This document shows positions 25,882 through 38,026 of a stretch of DNA of 64,000 nucleotides, piece after piece (positions within the stretch are counted from its first letter, which is position 1; each line of letters opens with the position of its first letter). This DNA is from Andalucia godoyi (lineage: Eukaryota; Discoba; Jakobea; Jakobida; Andaluciidae), in NCBI GenBank assembly GCA_009859145.1, contig VRVR01000015.1:62001-126000 (forward strand). Direction: 5' to 3'. Made by a program: the position numbers and the translations under genes. The notes beneath the pieces are model-generated. The model was not told the DNA's origin and did no database searches. It worked only from the letters and a program-made list of their open reading frames with translations.

Positions 25882-28800
25882 ATGGGTAAAACTTGCAGTA
25901 CAGGTACAGCAGAGACTGGTGCTTCATCTGGAGACAACGTCCGCGTATCTTCGATGCCGGTAGCCGAAGCATTCTGGGATGTCATGCAGGAGTTCAGAAC
26001 CTGCTGCCGCCGCGGCAAGTCGCATCTGTTGCTGGAAGTGTGCGCCACCTTGTTCCTCATGTTAACTCCGCTGTTTGCTGTTACCTACCAGCAATGGGTG
26101 TCGCAGCCTTCTTCGTTTGCATTCTTGTACTTCACGTCGATTGTGACACTGGCCACATCGTTTGCAGTCGCTTGGAAAGTCCTTATCGCAGGCATCCAGA
26201 CAGCCCGAGATGGCAGTTCAACAAGAAGCGGGCTGGCACTGAAGAGCGCTGGGGCGCTGTGGAGCTACTTTGCATCGTCGTGGCTCATTTTGGGTGTATT
26301 CACTGTTCTGAATGTTTCTCAAATCTCCGCTTTGTGGGATGATGCAATCCTTTCTTCGCTAGTGCTGGCGACGACTGTTGTTTTCGCGCTACTGGTAATG
26401 ACATCATTGCCAGTCTACTTCTTGCTCATGAGTTCCTTCCGCATCCTCAGGCCCACGGCATATTGCACTGCAGGCAATACGGATCAAGTTCTTCGCTTTG
26501 TCCTGCACGTCGCCATGACGATTTCCATCGCATTCTATGAGCAGACGGCTGCTCCCTTTGCTGCATCGTGCATTGCAGGAGGCTTGATTGTTCTTGCGCA
26601 CCAAGCATCAAAGCTGCAGTACAGAACGATGAACACCAATCTCATCTTCACGTTCGTTGGTGCCTCGACAGTTGGAATGGGAATCTACGTAGGGTTTGTG
26701 CCTTCTGATGCGGCGTTCATTGCGGCATTGCTTGCTCTACTCTTTGTCATGCCATGCTTGCCAACCTTCCTCGTCTGGCGTCGGCTGCTCGTGTCCCATG
26801 GTCCAATTGGCTCTCGCAATCGAGTCTACGACTCATCGTCTGTGGACGAAAGCGCCGAGTGCTCGCCGCGCAGTGCTTCCACGGCTGCCCAGCTGCCCGC
26901 CGTGGAGTATTTGCAAAAGGGAAATTTTGCAGACGACATGGAAAAGGGAAACTGCAGCAAGAGTCCAATGTCTGGCACTGGTAAGCAAGAGCAGTTTCCA
27001 GATCGACTGCTTCGCGAGTCGATACTGCTTCCGGGAGTGTCCGAGATGGAATCTGCAGAACTGTTCATGCGCATATTCTGCGGCAACATGCAGCGTTTGA
27101 TGAACATGCACACAACCGCGTACGACGAGGAACTCCCAGTGCTCTTGGAAGATATGTCCACTGCGCTCTCACGCGCATTAGAGATGTGGCCACGTGACGC
27201 AGAACTGCAGTTGTTCCATTTAACGTTCTTTGTGGAGTGCGGAGTGCTCACGTCCAATGCCCGCTGGCTTTCTCGAGCAACCACATCCTCTGGAACGGAG
27301 CTCTTTGAAAACGCTGGCAAGATCCTGAAGTTCAACCACTACTGCTTGGTTGTCGAAAAGCAGAAGAACATGTGCTCTCTTTCCGGAGCCAGTTTCGAAT
27401 CCAAGCTGCTGCAGAAGCGCCTGAAACGGATCAACGGACTTCGGGCAGCCATTTTATCACTGCAAACACAGTTTTGGAAGACGCTTCTAGTGGATTCATC
27501 CAACATTGCGATGCTATCGCAACTATCTTCTTTGATGGGAAAACTGGATGCAGAAGTATGGAAAATCTGGGCCAACCTAGATCGCATCTTTGGCTCAAGT
27601 GCGGATCTTCTCCGAGCCAAAGCCGAGTATGCTGGGGAAGTGAACGGAAACCATCCCTTAGCACACGAGATGTTCATGCGTGCTGAACAGATTGAAGACC
27701 ACACCTACAAAGCTAACCGGCAGTGGAACGGTGCACGCCAAGACTCGGTGGACGAGGAGTTCGTTAGCACGTCTCCCGGCGCTGAAATGAGTGCTCCGTC
27801 GACTAGACACTCCTCTGTGGCTCAGCATGAGATTCTCGGGCACTCCTCCGACACCATTCCACCGGTGCGAAGGGAGAGCATCCAGTTTTCTGAAAAGTCC
27901 TACTCGCATGTTCTGGAAGTGCGAACCGAGGAGCTTCCCGCGAGCCGCAAAGTTGTCAGTCGAAAATCCGCGCTGCGTCCGTCTCTTGGAGAGATGAGCA
28001 GCGTCCAGGGAAGTGAGTGTGGCGATGCATGCGACGCCGGTAGCGAGAGTGACGCCGATCCCGACGAAGCGAGCAGCTCTGCTGGGTCTGCTCAAGCCAG
28101 GTACGCCAGACTGAAACAAGTTCGGCAGGAGTTCCTCAGTCGACAGTCCGCTTACCTGTCCAAGATGCAACATATGATGATTATTGCGATCGTGATCTCT
28201 CTGTTCGTGTTCCTTGGATTCTACCTGATGACAATTCTTGTTGTTCGACCACCAGTTACCGAGATCGACAGCGTAACCGGAGAACCGCTATCCACAGACA
28301 GTAATTCGTTGACGTTTGCATTTGACAATGCGAACAAACTGAAAGTCCCTCTTTCATCTGCACCGGGACAGGCACGCATTTGGCTGGACAAGCTGGCGAC
28401 GGACTCGAATCGAGCGTCTCTTGGCGCGTTCACAAACACAATGACTTCCAATTTCCTGCGATATCTTGACCGACTGAACCGCAAGCGTGCGTCCTCCCAG
28501 TATGCACTGGAAGTAATGAGCAGAGAATCAAATACGATCGTCTTTGCGGGTGAAACAGGAATAACATATCAATCATGGAACACATCTGCGAGAGCTGTTC
28601 GGAACGAGGATGTTCTTCAATTGACGGCGGTTCAGCTGACGAGAATGCGTGATTGCGTGTCGGCTGCCAAGAATTATGCCCTGACGAGGAACTCGACTAC
28701 GGGACTGAACACAGTTATTCCAACCCCAACAGTGACCTGCCAGGAGGGCTTCTTGTTCCTTTCGTACAACGGAAACACTGCATTATGGAACGCTCTCTCG

Positions 28801-31056
28801 GAAATCACGGACGTTTATCGAGCAGAGTTGGACGAATCGTGCTACTCCATTCTTTGGATATTGCTGTCCGTAAGCTGTGCCGTTGTCATCATTATGATTT
28901 TGATCTTGTTCACCGTCCTGTTTCCTGGAATCACGAAAGCTGAGCACGAAAGAGACGGAATGATCAAGATGCTCGCGGGCCTGGACAAGAGCACTCTGAA
29001 GAAAATGCACGATGATGCAAAAACCCGGTACCGCCATCAGAAACATTCGTTGTCAAATTCAATGCCGTCCACGTCCTTGTCATCCAATGGATCCAAAAGC
29101 CGGCCGCGCTTGCTCTTCGGTTTGGCGATTGCGTCCATGCTACTGTACATGTGCGGGTTTGTTGTGCTCATGGCGGTGTACTTGAACGATCTGTTCAGAT
29201 TGCAAGAGGAAATTCGCTTCTTCCCTGTGATTGAGAGTTCGGCACGACGAGCTAACGAGCTCTGCCTTGAGTTGATTTCCCCGTCACTGTCGCCGTACGG
29301 AACGGAAGACCAGCTGCGAGACATACTTCGGGAACGCATCAGTGCACTGCTTCAAGGATGGTCAGACTTGACATCAACTCGGACTTCGCACGGAGTCATG
29401 ACGGGCATCAGTCGGCTGTCGGATGGCGTCCGCAGCGCAGTACTTTCCCCCACATGCACCCCGTACAACTCCAATGCAACTCTGTTCGACTGCCGTTCCT
29501 TGGACGAGGTTATTTCGACGCTTGCTTCCGACTTTGACTACTACGCATCCTCCACCCGATCTTCGGTGTTCAAGATCACGGCTTCTGCATACACTCGGAT
29601 CTACACCGCCGTCCGAGAAGTGCTTCCAACAAAAATGAACAATCTGCAAAATGCATGGGTGCAGTACTACAATCCCCGCTCCAGAACGTTCAATCTGATT
29701 GCAAACGTTCTTTTCGCGTGCTCGTTCGTCATTTTCCCGCTGATTCTGTACTTTGGGCTCTACATCCCACTGTCGACGCTGAAGCGGACGCACCAACAAC
29801 TGAAAGTCATGTTCCTACTCATTCCGTTTGAGTTATCTGAACAGGACGATCGGGTTTGGTCTTACGTGTCCGGGTCGGAAACTGACGAGGTTGCGCTTGG
29901 CTTGCAGAGCAGCAGCCGGCAAAGGCAAGCCTCTACGAAAGCAAAACAGTCGGAAAGCGCAGAGAGTGTGGAGACGGTGCTCGATACGCTGCCCGACGGC
30001 TACTTCTGCATCAATGAAAAGGGAATTATCGTGTCGGTGAACTCACAAGCATGCATACTGTGCGCAAAAGCTCGGGAAGCTCTGATTGGTCTGCCGTTTG
30101 AGGAGTTGCTGGAAGAGAGCTCGTTTATCCGGTCTCTTATTCATGGACGACAAAAAGGAAAGTTCACGTTTGAAGCGAACTGCATCGTTCAGCAGAAGGG
30201 TCAAGAAGTGCATGTGCCAGTCCGAGTTGTTGCGAGCTGCGGAAGCAGCAGCGAAGACGAAAAGGAGAATTCAAAGGACACGTCCCGACAGCAGCTGAAG
30301 AACCACAACATTGTTCTCTTTGTTCGAGACATCACCTCGGAGAAGCTGCAGAACGCTCTGCTGGAGCAAGAAAAGCAGAAGAGCACGTCGATTCTCAAGA
30401 ACATTTTGCCGTTGCCAGTCGCTTCCAGGCTCATGCGAAACGAGAGACCCATTGCGTACAAGCACGAAAGCGTGTGCACCATGTTTTGTGATATTGTCGG
30501 TTTCACGTCTCTGGCAGGCACGGCAGACGCCACCGCCCTGGTAAGCCTTCTCGACGGCATCTTTTCTGAAATTGATGAAATCTGCGAGCGGCACGGAGTA
30601 ACAAAAGTCAAGACAATTGGAGACTGCGTGTTCCTGTGCAGTGGGCTGATTATTGACGGAGTGTCGATCGATCCGGGGCACACCTCGGACGGTGCAAGTG
30701 CCAGTCGAAACATTGTCGGCGATATGATTGAAGCCTCGATCAGGATCATTGAAGTGTTCCGATGCCGAAATCTGCAGTGTCGCATTGGTATCAACGTCGG
30801 TCCTGTTATATCGGGTGTGATTGGAAAGGTCAAGTTCGCCTATGACTTGTGGAGTGACTCGGTGAACGTGGCCTCGAGAATGGAGTCGACGGGTCTTCCG
30901 ATGAGAATCCAGATCAGCAGGAGTGCGTATCAGATGGTGTATCACATGTACGAGTTTGATGCTCGCGAAGTCGGTGTCAAGGGAAAGGGATCCATGGAGG
31001 CCTTCTTGCTAATCGACCGCAAAAATGACCAGCCAGTCGACAACAAGCTGGAATAA
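25882..31056 (+). CDS. TmcB-like multi-pass membrane protein with PAS and class III adenylyl cyclase domain
   Basis: A 1724-residue protein from ATG 25882; the frame is open 133 residues upstream, but MGKTCS there fits N-myristoylation (Gly2) with palmitoylation (Cys5). About nine or ten hydrophobic spans occupy residues 45-320. A helical region at about 370-620 resembles TmcB (tiny macrocysts B) proteins. Further spans near 770, 1000, 1080 and 1275 flank two external loops. A PAS domain starts near 1368 (LPDGYFCINEKG). The cyclase domain is at about 1530-1710, with metal-binding Asp in FCDIVGFTSL and in IGDC. The purine-selecting positions are Lys (VKTIGD) and Asp (YDLWSD), as in adenylyl not guanylyl cyclases; NVASRME supplies the transition-state Asn and Arg. 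All residues are in one domain, so a homodimer should be active. cAMP production at a membrane is inferred. Confidence 0.88.
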   Translation: MGKTCSTGTAETGASSGDNVRVSSMPVAEAFWDVMQEFRTCCRRGKSHLLLEVCATLFLMLTPLFAVTYQQWVSQPSSFAFLYFTSIVTLATSFAVAWKVLIAGIQTARDGSSTRSGLALKSAGALWSYFASSWLILGVFTVLNVSQISALWDDAILSSLVLATTVVFALLVMTSLPVYFLLMSSFRILRPTAYCTAGNTDQVLRFVLHVAMTISIAFYEQTAAPFAASCIAGGLIVLAHQASKLQYRTMNTNLIFTFVGASTVGMGIYVGFVPSDAAFIAALLALLFVMPCLPTFLVWRRLLVSHGPIGSRNRVYDSSSVDESAECSPRSASTAAQLPAVEYLQKGNFADDMEKGNCSKSPMSGTGKQEQFPDRLLRESILLPGVSEMESAELFMRIFCGNMQRLMNMHTTAYDEELPVLLEDMSTALSRALEMWPRDAELQLFHLTFFVECGVLTSNARWLSRATTSSGTELFENAGKILKFNHYCLVVEKQKNMCSLSGASFESKLLQKRLKRINGLRAAILSLQTQFWKTLLVDSSNIAMLSQLSSLMGKLDAEVWKIWANLDRIFGSSADLLRAKAEYAGEVNGNHPLAHEMFMRAEQIEDHTYKANRQWNGARQDSVDEEFVSTSPGAEMSAPSTRHSSVAQHEILGHSSDTIPPVRRESIQFSEKSYSHVLEVRTEELPASRKVVSRKSALRPSLGEMSSVQGSECGDACDAGSESDADPDEASSSAGSAQARYARLKQVRQEFLSRQSAYLSKMQHMMIIAIVISLFVFLGFYLMTILVVRPPVTEIDSVTGEPLSTDSNSLTFAFDNANKLKVPLSSAPGQARIWLDKLATDSNRASLGAFTNTMTSNFLRYLDRLNRKRASSQYALEVMSRESNTIVFAGETGITYQSWNTSARAVRNEDVLQLTAVQLTRMRDCVSAAKNYALTRNSTTGLNTVIPTPTVTCQEGFLFLSYNGNTALWNALSEITDVYRAELDESCYSILWILLSVSCAVVIIMILILFTVLFPGITKAEHERDGMIKMLAGLDKSTLKKMHDDAKTRYRHQKHSLSNSMPSTSLSSNGSKSRPRLLFGLAIASMLLYMCGFVVLMAVYLNDLFRLQEEIRFFPVIESSARRANELCLELISPSLSPYGTEDQLRDILRERISALLQGWSDLTSTRTSHGVMTGISRLSDGVRSAVLSPTCTPYNSNATLFDCRSLDEVISTLASDFDYYASSTRSSVFKITASAYTRIYTAVREVLPTKMNNLQNAWVQYYNPRSRTFNLIANVLFACSFVIFPLILYFGLYIPLSTLKRTHQQLKVMFLLIPFELSEQDDRVWSYVSGSETDEVALGLQSSSRQRQASTKAKQSESAESVETVLDTLPDGYFCINEKGIIVSVNSQACILCAKAREALIGLPFEELLEESSFIRSLIHGRQKGKFTFEANCIVQQKGQEVHVPVRVVASCGSSSEDEKENSKDTSRQQLKNHNIVLFVRDITSEKLQNALLEQEKQKSTSILKNILPLPVASRLMRNERPIAYKHESVCTMFCDIVGFTSLAGTADATALVSLLDGIFSEIDEICERHGVTKVKTIGDCVFLCSGLIIDGVSIDPGHTSDGASASRNIVGDMIEASIRIIEVFRCRNLQCRIGINVGPVISGVIGKVKFAYDLWSDSVNVASRMESTGLPMRIQISRSAYQMVYHMYEFDAREVGVKGKGSMEAFLLIDRKNDQPVDNKLE

Positions 31057-31565
31057 GCATCTCCTGAAATTCCTGCCTCGGTCGCTCTGTCAGATGGATG
31101 GATGGATAACATTTGATTATGAATACTTGTGCATTAAAAAGAAAACAGATAACAAGTAAAACACCAAAAAACAAAACAAAAAACCCCAACGCTAGTGTGA
31201 TATACTGCCTAGTATCATTGGCTTCGTTGTCGGGGCGAGTAAGAATCGGAAAGGTTTCGATTATTAATAATAATAAAAATAACACAAATAGAAAAATAAC
31301 AGTAAGAAGAAAAAAAGACACTCTGGACTTGACTACGGCAGGAACACCCTCGTCTTCCGTAGGGTTAGATCAACAAACAAACCTCCGGTATGCAAAACGG
31401 TCAACCGTTGGGGAGACCAAATTGTCTATTATATTATAAGCCTTTTCGTTTTTCAGTGAGCATTTTCTTTTTCGTTTTCGTCTTTATTTTTGTATTTCAT
31501 TTTTTTATTTTTTTATTTGATTCCTTTTATATACATTTATAAACTCTTTTGGATTTGTGTCCGTG
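31057..31565. other. AT-rich intergenic region
   Basis: 509 bases, A-rich then T-rich. It holds the cyclase 3' end and the AK7 upstream region. Nothing else seen. Confidence 0.7.
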
Positions 31566-33890
31566 ATGAAGATCTTTATATCTCATTTGGATTCGTATCT
31601 TGGACGAGTGCTTTCTCGTCTGGTGCTGAAACAGTGTCCTGGAGCCACGATCGCCGGAATGTGCAGATCGGAAGAGTCCGTTGCGTACGTTGAGCAGCAC
31701 GTGACAAAGGAGATTGTGTCGCCTCTCAAGAGCCTTGAGGAGTACAAAACATCGCTGCTTACGTCACAGATCATCTTTTTTGAGCTGATGCAAGGTGTGG
31801 AGGATGCGTCGTATGCATTCAAGATTGTGAATGCTGGCAATTTTCCAGATCAGAAACTGTTCATTGGCATTTCAAGCGTCCTGTCATGGTCTGATTCGTA
31901 TCCCAAGAAGCTTTCTGCACAGAACAGCGATGGATCTGCGGCTGCCACCACCAAGGAGCAGGAGCAGGTGGAGCAGAACGAGGCAGGTGGAGCAGAGGAA
32001 CCCGAGGCAGAGGCAGAGGCAGAGGCAGAGGAGGAAAAGGAGGTCTTGACAGAGGACATGTACCACAAGAGAAAGGCGCATGCCGCGTATGGACGGTTCA
32101 AGGACGTTGAGAAGCTGATTACGGGAGGTGTCAAGAACCCGCGTCTTGGATCCTATGTCGTGTTTGCCGGGCTCGCGTACGGCGAGGGCGAGGACATTCT
32201 GCATGACTTGTTCCGGCAAGCGTGGTGTTTGGAGCCGGAGCAGCTTTCGGTGCTTGGGAAGGGAAAGAACATCATCCCTATGATCCACGTGAAGGATCTT
32301 GCACAGGGATTGCTGCGATTGGCGCTTGTGGAGGAGAAGCCAGATATCCGATATTTACTTGCGGTGGACGATGCGAATTCGACGCAGCTGCAGGTTGTGG
32401 AGACAATATCAAAGGTTCTTGGAACCGGAAAACCAGTCAAGCACGTCACAGGGGATGCAATCCTGTTGCATGAAAACGCAGAGTTCTTCTTGGTCGATCT
32501 CAAAATGGCTCCGGGCGCGTTCAAGGATCTTGAGGGATTCGAGTGGCATTGCCAGGCCGGATTTGTTGAGAGCGTTCGTGTTGTCGTTGGTGAATTCAAG
32601 GCGGTGAGAAAGCTGCAGGCGGTTCGGGTGGTCGTGGATGGTCCGCCCGCCGTCGGAAAGACAAACACTGCACGGCGTTTGGCACGTAAGCTGCGAGTGC
32701 CACACGTCACTGCACGGACTGCTATGGAAGAATTCTCCAAAGCTCGGCCAGATATTGTCAAGGAAGCAATGGACAAGCTCAAAGAATCGCTGTTGGCTGC
32801 TGAGCAAGAAATCCAGGCAGCAGCCCCGAAAAAAGGGAATGCCAAGACGCCAGTGGCGGTCGATCCCAAAGAAGAAGAGGAAAAACGGAAGAAACTGGAG
32901 CGGTCTCTGCGATGGGATGATGCTTTGCTGATCCGTGCGGTTCGGTTCGTCTTACTATCTCCGCGCTGCCGGAATCATGGCTATGTTCTCGATGGATTTC
33001 CAAAGTCGTACAAACAAGCACGCATGATATTCCGCAAAATGAACACGGAAGAGGGCGCAGAAGGCGAACTTGAGGAAGAAGTTGAGGATGTCCCAATGGA
33101 TGGATTGGATGTGAATGAGCGCATTGATGTTGAGACTGCTCGTTTAATGCCTGAACTGGTCGTTGTGTTGAAGGCATCCAGTGACGACGTATTGCGCTTG
33201 CGGACCAAGGAGGACCGAATTGCACATGCCGTGGCTGTTGAAAAGGGCGAGGATCCGGAAGCCCGATTTGAACGAAGACTGCAGGTCTATGCAAATTCTC
33301 ATCAGGCAACCGGCAATAATCCCGTTCACTTTTTCGATGTTCACCAGGTTCGTTTGACAACGGTTGATACTGCTGATCGCGTGATTCCTGCCAAGGAGCA
33401 GGCAACACTGGTCGGGGCGAAGAGCGAGGAAGAGGAGCTTGAGCATGAAGACATGGCGACATTGGAGACGAAGGCCGCAGAGGAAATCGCGCAGCAAATC
33501 GAGGACTTCCTTGGTGGTGCCCGAAACTACGGTCCCTCAGACAGTGAGAAAGCTCTTGTGGAAGAACGGGCTCGTTTGCGCCATCAAAAGGAGGAGGAGG
33601 AGCGTGTTTCCAAGGAAAAGGAGAATGCCCAACGACTGGAGCAAGAGAAGCGCGAGCAGGAGCACAAAGAAAGGGAACAGCAAAGCAGGCTTAAGAGCAT
33701 GAAGGATGCCGAGCGCCAAATCCTAGAAGAGAGAGCGAAGCCGCTGCGAAGATATCTCATGGAAGCCGTGGTTCCGACGTTGACGACGGGTCTGATCGAA
33801 GTCTGTAAGCTGCGGCCGCAGGATCCTGTGGATTTTCTTGCCGAGTATCTGTTCCGGCATAATCCCCTGGAGGACGAACAAGAAAACTGA
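31566..33890 (+). CDS. AK7: Adenylate kinase 7 (epimerase-like, AK and Dpy-30 domains)
   Basis: A 774-residue protein starting MKIFISHLDSYLG at the first ATG; an in-frame GTG 9 bases upstream is not used. Domains in order: a Rossmann, SDR/epimerase-like region (about 1-340); an adenylate kinase domain with P-loop GPPAVGKT near 358 and YVLDGFPKSYKQA as NMP/ATP lid-side motif; a long Glu/Lys/Arg coiled coil (about 650-725); and a Dpy-30 helix-turn-helix at the end (LRRYLMEAVVPTLTTGL ... RPQDPVDFLAEYLF). This is the exact AK7 architecture (human 723 residues). AK7 converts ATP and AMP to two ADP and is an axonemal protein needed for motile cilia. Glu-rich and (EA)n inserts near residue 135 account for extra length. 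Convergent with the helicase gene. Confidence 0.96.
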   Translation: MKIFISHLDSYLGRVLSRLVLKQCPGATIAGMCRSEESVAYVEQHVTKEIVSPLKSLEEYKTSLLTSQIIFFELMQGVEDASYAFKIVNAGNFPDQKLFIGISSVLSWSDSYPKKLSAQNSDGSAAATTKEQEQVEQNEAGGAEEPEAEAEAEAEEEKEVLTEDMYHKRKAHAAYGRFKDVEKLITGGVKNPRLGSYVVFAGLAYGEGEDILHDLFRQAWCLEPEQLSVLGKGKNIIPMIHVKDLAQGLLRLALVEEKPDIRYLLAVDDANSTQLQVVETISKVLGTGKPVKHVTGDAILLHENAEFFLVDLKMAPGAFKDLEGFEWHCQAGFVESVRVVVGEFKAVRKLQAVRVVVDGPPAVGKTNTARRLARKLRVPHVTARTAMEEFSKARPDIVKEAMDKLKESLLAAEQEIQAAAPKKGNAKTPVAVDPKEEEEKRKKLERSLRWDDALLIRAVRFVLLSPRCRNHGYVLDGFPKSYKQARMIFRKMNTEEGAEGELEEEVEDVPMDGLDVNERIDVETARLMPELVVVLKASSDDVLRLRTKEDRIAHAVAVEKGEDPEARFERRLQVYANSHQATGNNPVHFFDVHQVRLTTVDTADRVIPAKEQATLVGAKSEEEELEHEDMATLETKAAEEIAQQIEDFLGGARNYGPSDSEKALVEERARLRHQKEEEERVSKEKENAQRLEQEKREQEHKEREQQSRLKSMKDAERQILEERAKPLRRYLMEAVVPTLTTGLIEVCKLRPQDPVDFLAEYLFRHNPLEDEQEN

Positions 33891-34068
33891 AGAGCACCAC
33901 ACAGTTTCGGTATATTCTACTCTCTCTCCTTATTATTATTATTATTTTTTTTTAAATTGAAAAAATAAAATAAAAGAAATAAAGAAATAAACATAACATC
34001 TCTTGATACAAGTATGTGCATATCAGCGTTTCTCTCTTTTTTCTCCTCCCTCTCACACCATCTCACTC

Positions 34069-37000
34069 TCACGCAGGAGAAGGGGCTCGGGAATTCTCAT
34101 TTTTCTGGGCAGGTGCTGCAACGTGCATGGGAGTCTTGATCAGTGATTTCCGCTTTGACAGCCAGCCGTCGATTTGTCCATCCAATTCCGCAACAGCGTT
34201 GATCTCCACCATGCGACCCCTGCTGCGGCAATGATCCACAAGATGCCGCCAAGATTCGGAACGGACACTGCTACTCAGCGTCTCGGCATTTCCACAAATG
34301 ATGAGGCAGCGTCGAGCACGCGTCAATGCCACATTCAGTCGCCGGTAGTCGTTCAGAAAACCCAAGTCGCCCTGCCGATTCGAGCGCACTGCTGACACAA
34401 TAATGACATCCTTTTCACGTCCTTGAAACGCGTCCACCGTATTCACTTCGACCTCGGTATCCGAGATCGTTCCAATCATGGTCTTCAAAGCATCTCGCAA
34501 CATCCGCTCTTGCTCCTTGTACGGAGTGATCACACCAATGGAAGGTGTAACCTCTGCACGCAGATCCAACAGACGCTTCACTAAAGCGGAAATAAACGAC
34601 GCCTCGGAGTTGTTGCTGACAGATCGTGAATTTGATGACTGCTCCCTTCCAGCTACATCGAAAAACCAAAGAGTTCCCCACGGATGCGGACCAGTCAAGC
34701 GGCCGTGGTCCCGAGAGGCAGCCGGCTCTTCCTCAGCAGGCGGCAGTCGCGTGTCCGAGTAGCTCACACACATTGGCGCGTCTTCAAGTTCCCCGTCATA
34801 GAATTCATTCGATGGAAACTCTCGAATTTCAGGAGCCATTCGATGCTGGACAGTCAATCGCGTACGAACATGTTTCATGTCCGCACGCTCCTTGCTGCAA
34901 ACATTCAGCATTCTTTCCATCATGGAAACCGCCAGACCATTTGACGCTGCCTGTTGGTCCAACACAGTTGCGGGCAATTGCTGTGGATCGCCAACGAGCA
35001 CGATGCGATGCAGAGACTGCGAAAACAGCGAAATCGGTATCAGCGTTTCCGGTTCGACAGCTTGCGATGCCTCGTCCACAATCAATGTGTCAAACAGCGG
35101 AACATTCAAGATGTTTCCTTGAGAGGATGGGTTCGACGACAACAACAGCGCAGACGCTGACAGAGTACATGCAATGACCGGATAACTTGCAATGATGCTC
35201 ATTCTTTCCAAATCTCGCTTCTTGGAAAGCTCGCGCTCTTGCTGTTCCAGTCGCGAATACGAGCTATCCACCAGCCGCTCTAGATTCTGGATCTTTTCCT
35301 GCAACTTGATCTTTTCTGCTTCGGAAGACGCGGTGCTTGGGCTGTCGGCGATCCTATCAAAGTCGTCCCGAAGACGCCCAAGATCATCCTGGAAGGTCGC
35401 TCGCTCTTTTTCTGCACTTTTCACACTCTGCAACAATGCACGCGGCATATTTCTATCCACAAGGACATCAATAAAGCACGTTTTCTTCACTTCAGCACTC
35501 ATATTGTCCGGTATACCAACGCGGGCTACTCGGCCTTCTCCAAACGTGCTGTGAATTCGCAAAGAGATTTCGTCGATAGCCGCATTTGAAGATGCGCACA
35601 ACAGTATCCGGCGATTGTCATCAAACAAACAGCGGATCAAGTACGTGATCATTGTTGTTTTCCCTGTGCCTGGCGGTCCTTGAACAAGCGTAAATGCATC
35701 TCTCCGCCGTAAACAATTTGAAATTGCAACACGCTGAGGAGGATTCTGATGCGCATTAATTTCGTCTTTGAGATTCTTGATCGACATGCCGACGTCTCGC
35801 TTCGCAAAGTCTGCATATGACTTGGCAAAATAGAAAGGATCCAATATGAAGCGTTGGTAGTGGAGCGGAAATGGACGATGAAGGGCCTCCCAACACCGGA
35901 GCAAGGTGGACAGTGATCCAACGCGATACACGTTCACTTGATCTCCATTGGCGACAAATTTGCAGGAAAGAAAAAAGCTGTGCTGCGGACGGTTCTGCGA
36001 AGACGTCTGCGTGCGCGGCAGAACGCGACAAAATACTGCGGAAGGGGATGAAGAGCTGGAGCTGGAGCTGGAGCTGGAGCTGGAGCTAGGGGCACTCGCA
36101 GAGGAAGCGGTAGTGGTCGTGGAGGACTTGGAAGACAACTGAATTCGAGAATGGTAATCATCGGATTGTGCAATGCGTGCAGCAGTCTTTTCAATAATGA
36201 CAATGTCATTCGCCTGAATGTTGTCGACGACCGGGAACAATGTAAACTGCGGTACTTTCTGAGCACCGGAAAATCCGTTGTTCGAATCATTAGCTGGCCG
36301 AACAGTGTGTCGCATTGACTTACTGAGCCTCGACAGTTTCGTCTGGTACAGCAATCCGCGAACTTCAAGAACCAAAAGCTTTCGAAAGTAGTCCTTGTAG
36401 CTTCCAAGATCTTGAAAGGCAACGTCTCGCTGCCGCATAGGATTCGACAATAATGGCTCGATCATTGGATCCCATTGTAGAATAAGATGAAACAGTTCGT
36501 CCACAAACCGTGACACGTCTGGCATGGAAATCCCTGCAACTACTGGAGTGCCAGACACAATGGTCGGTACGCGCGACAACGACAGCATCGGATCGCTTCC
36601 AGTCGCAGGGCCAGTCGCAGGGCCAGTCGCAGGGCCAGTCGCAGATGAAGATGCTGATGGGCCGTTTGACCCTCCAGAAGTAAACTTTGTTTTCTTGGGC
36701 AGGAGAGAGCTTCCCGGAACAACAGCAGCTGAATGACCCACGGGTGTTCTTCCTGGGTTCGCCGCCGGTACATGGGAAATCTTGGACATTGGAATCAGCA
36801 TCGTGTTCAGCGGAAGCCCAGCGCCAGCGCCTTTCACTGGCTTTGACCCAGACGACTTCGTCGCACCCAAGAACGCACCGGGCGGTTTGGGGGGACGAGG
36901 CATGTCAAGCAACATTGTTGTTCTTGGCGGTCCCGGAAGTTCGTCATCCGGGACGGTCCTCTTCTTGGCTGGAAGAACGTGTGGTGGTAACGACATATCC

Positions 37001-37969
37001 TGCTCAGAGCGCGGAATGACTACTACAACTATTTCGTCTCTTGCGCGCCGAAGATGCGCAATGGCGACGCGAAGGCCCGCGTAGAGAACAGCGGAGCGGC
37101 TGGAAAACAATCGATCAATGACCGGGTTGCATACCGCTGGGAAATGTTCCATATTCGCATAAACTAGATCGAACCCACGTGAAACAATATCGTACATCAG
37201 TCCGTGACCATGAATCTTGTATAGCAGCCCGCTTTCCACGAGTGCTCCTTCTACATACATCAGAATTTCTACAGCACGGCACCAGAACTCCTTCGACCAT
37301 TTGGGTCGGTCTTCTGATTCCCCATACAGCTGAACGTCGTGCTTCAGAATGGCAGTAACTAACGGGACAAACTCTGGTGTCCCTTGATCGACGGACAGTG
37401 CATCGCACAGAGCAGATGCAGAGTCTGCATGCCGATCCAAATCTGGGACGAGTGAATCCAGCAGCTGCATAAGCTTATTGTATCCAGGGAGCCAGTGCAG
37501 CTTCAAGCATGATGCAAATCGACGTACAAAGAACGGCTCCGACAGAATGTGTGTAGGTGCATGCAAAACCTCCATCAAGAAGGCACACAAGATTTCCAGC
37601 ATTTGCGGATGCTCCTCGAAGACCTTTGGTTCCGACATGACCTCAATGACGTGAAAGACCCATTTTCGTATCGACGTATCCGATTCTGCAATCACCACTC
37701 TCCTTCCAAACAATGTCCGTATATTCTGCCAATATTCAGGACGCGAAGGCTGGAGAAACTGCGACGGATCGCTCCGTGTCGTTTCCATCACAAATCGATA
37801 CACTTCATCTTGTGGCAATGTACCACCTGCAGCTCCAACACTCGACGAGGGCAATGGCGATGCGGAATTCATACTTGATCCGTAGGCGCGGATCATCATA
37901 ACGTACCGTGCTCGAACCGAAGTGCGCAAATCAAATATTCCCTTCAGAAGTTCCATTATACCAACAATG

Positions 37970-38026
<57 letters not shown>

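Noticed and set aside
31557-31565. GTG start for AK7
   Set aside because: An ATG nine bases downstream gives the usual AK7 N-terminus, and GTG starts are not expected in nuclear genes.
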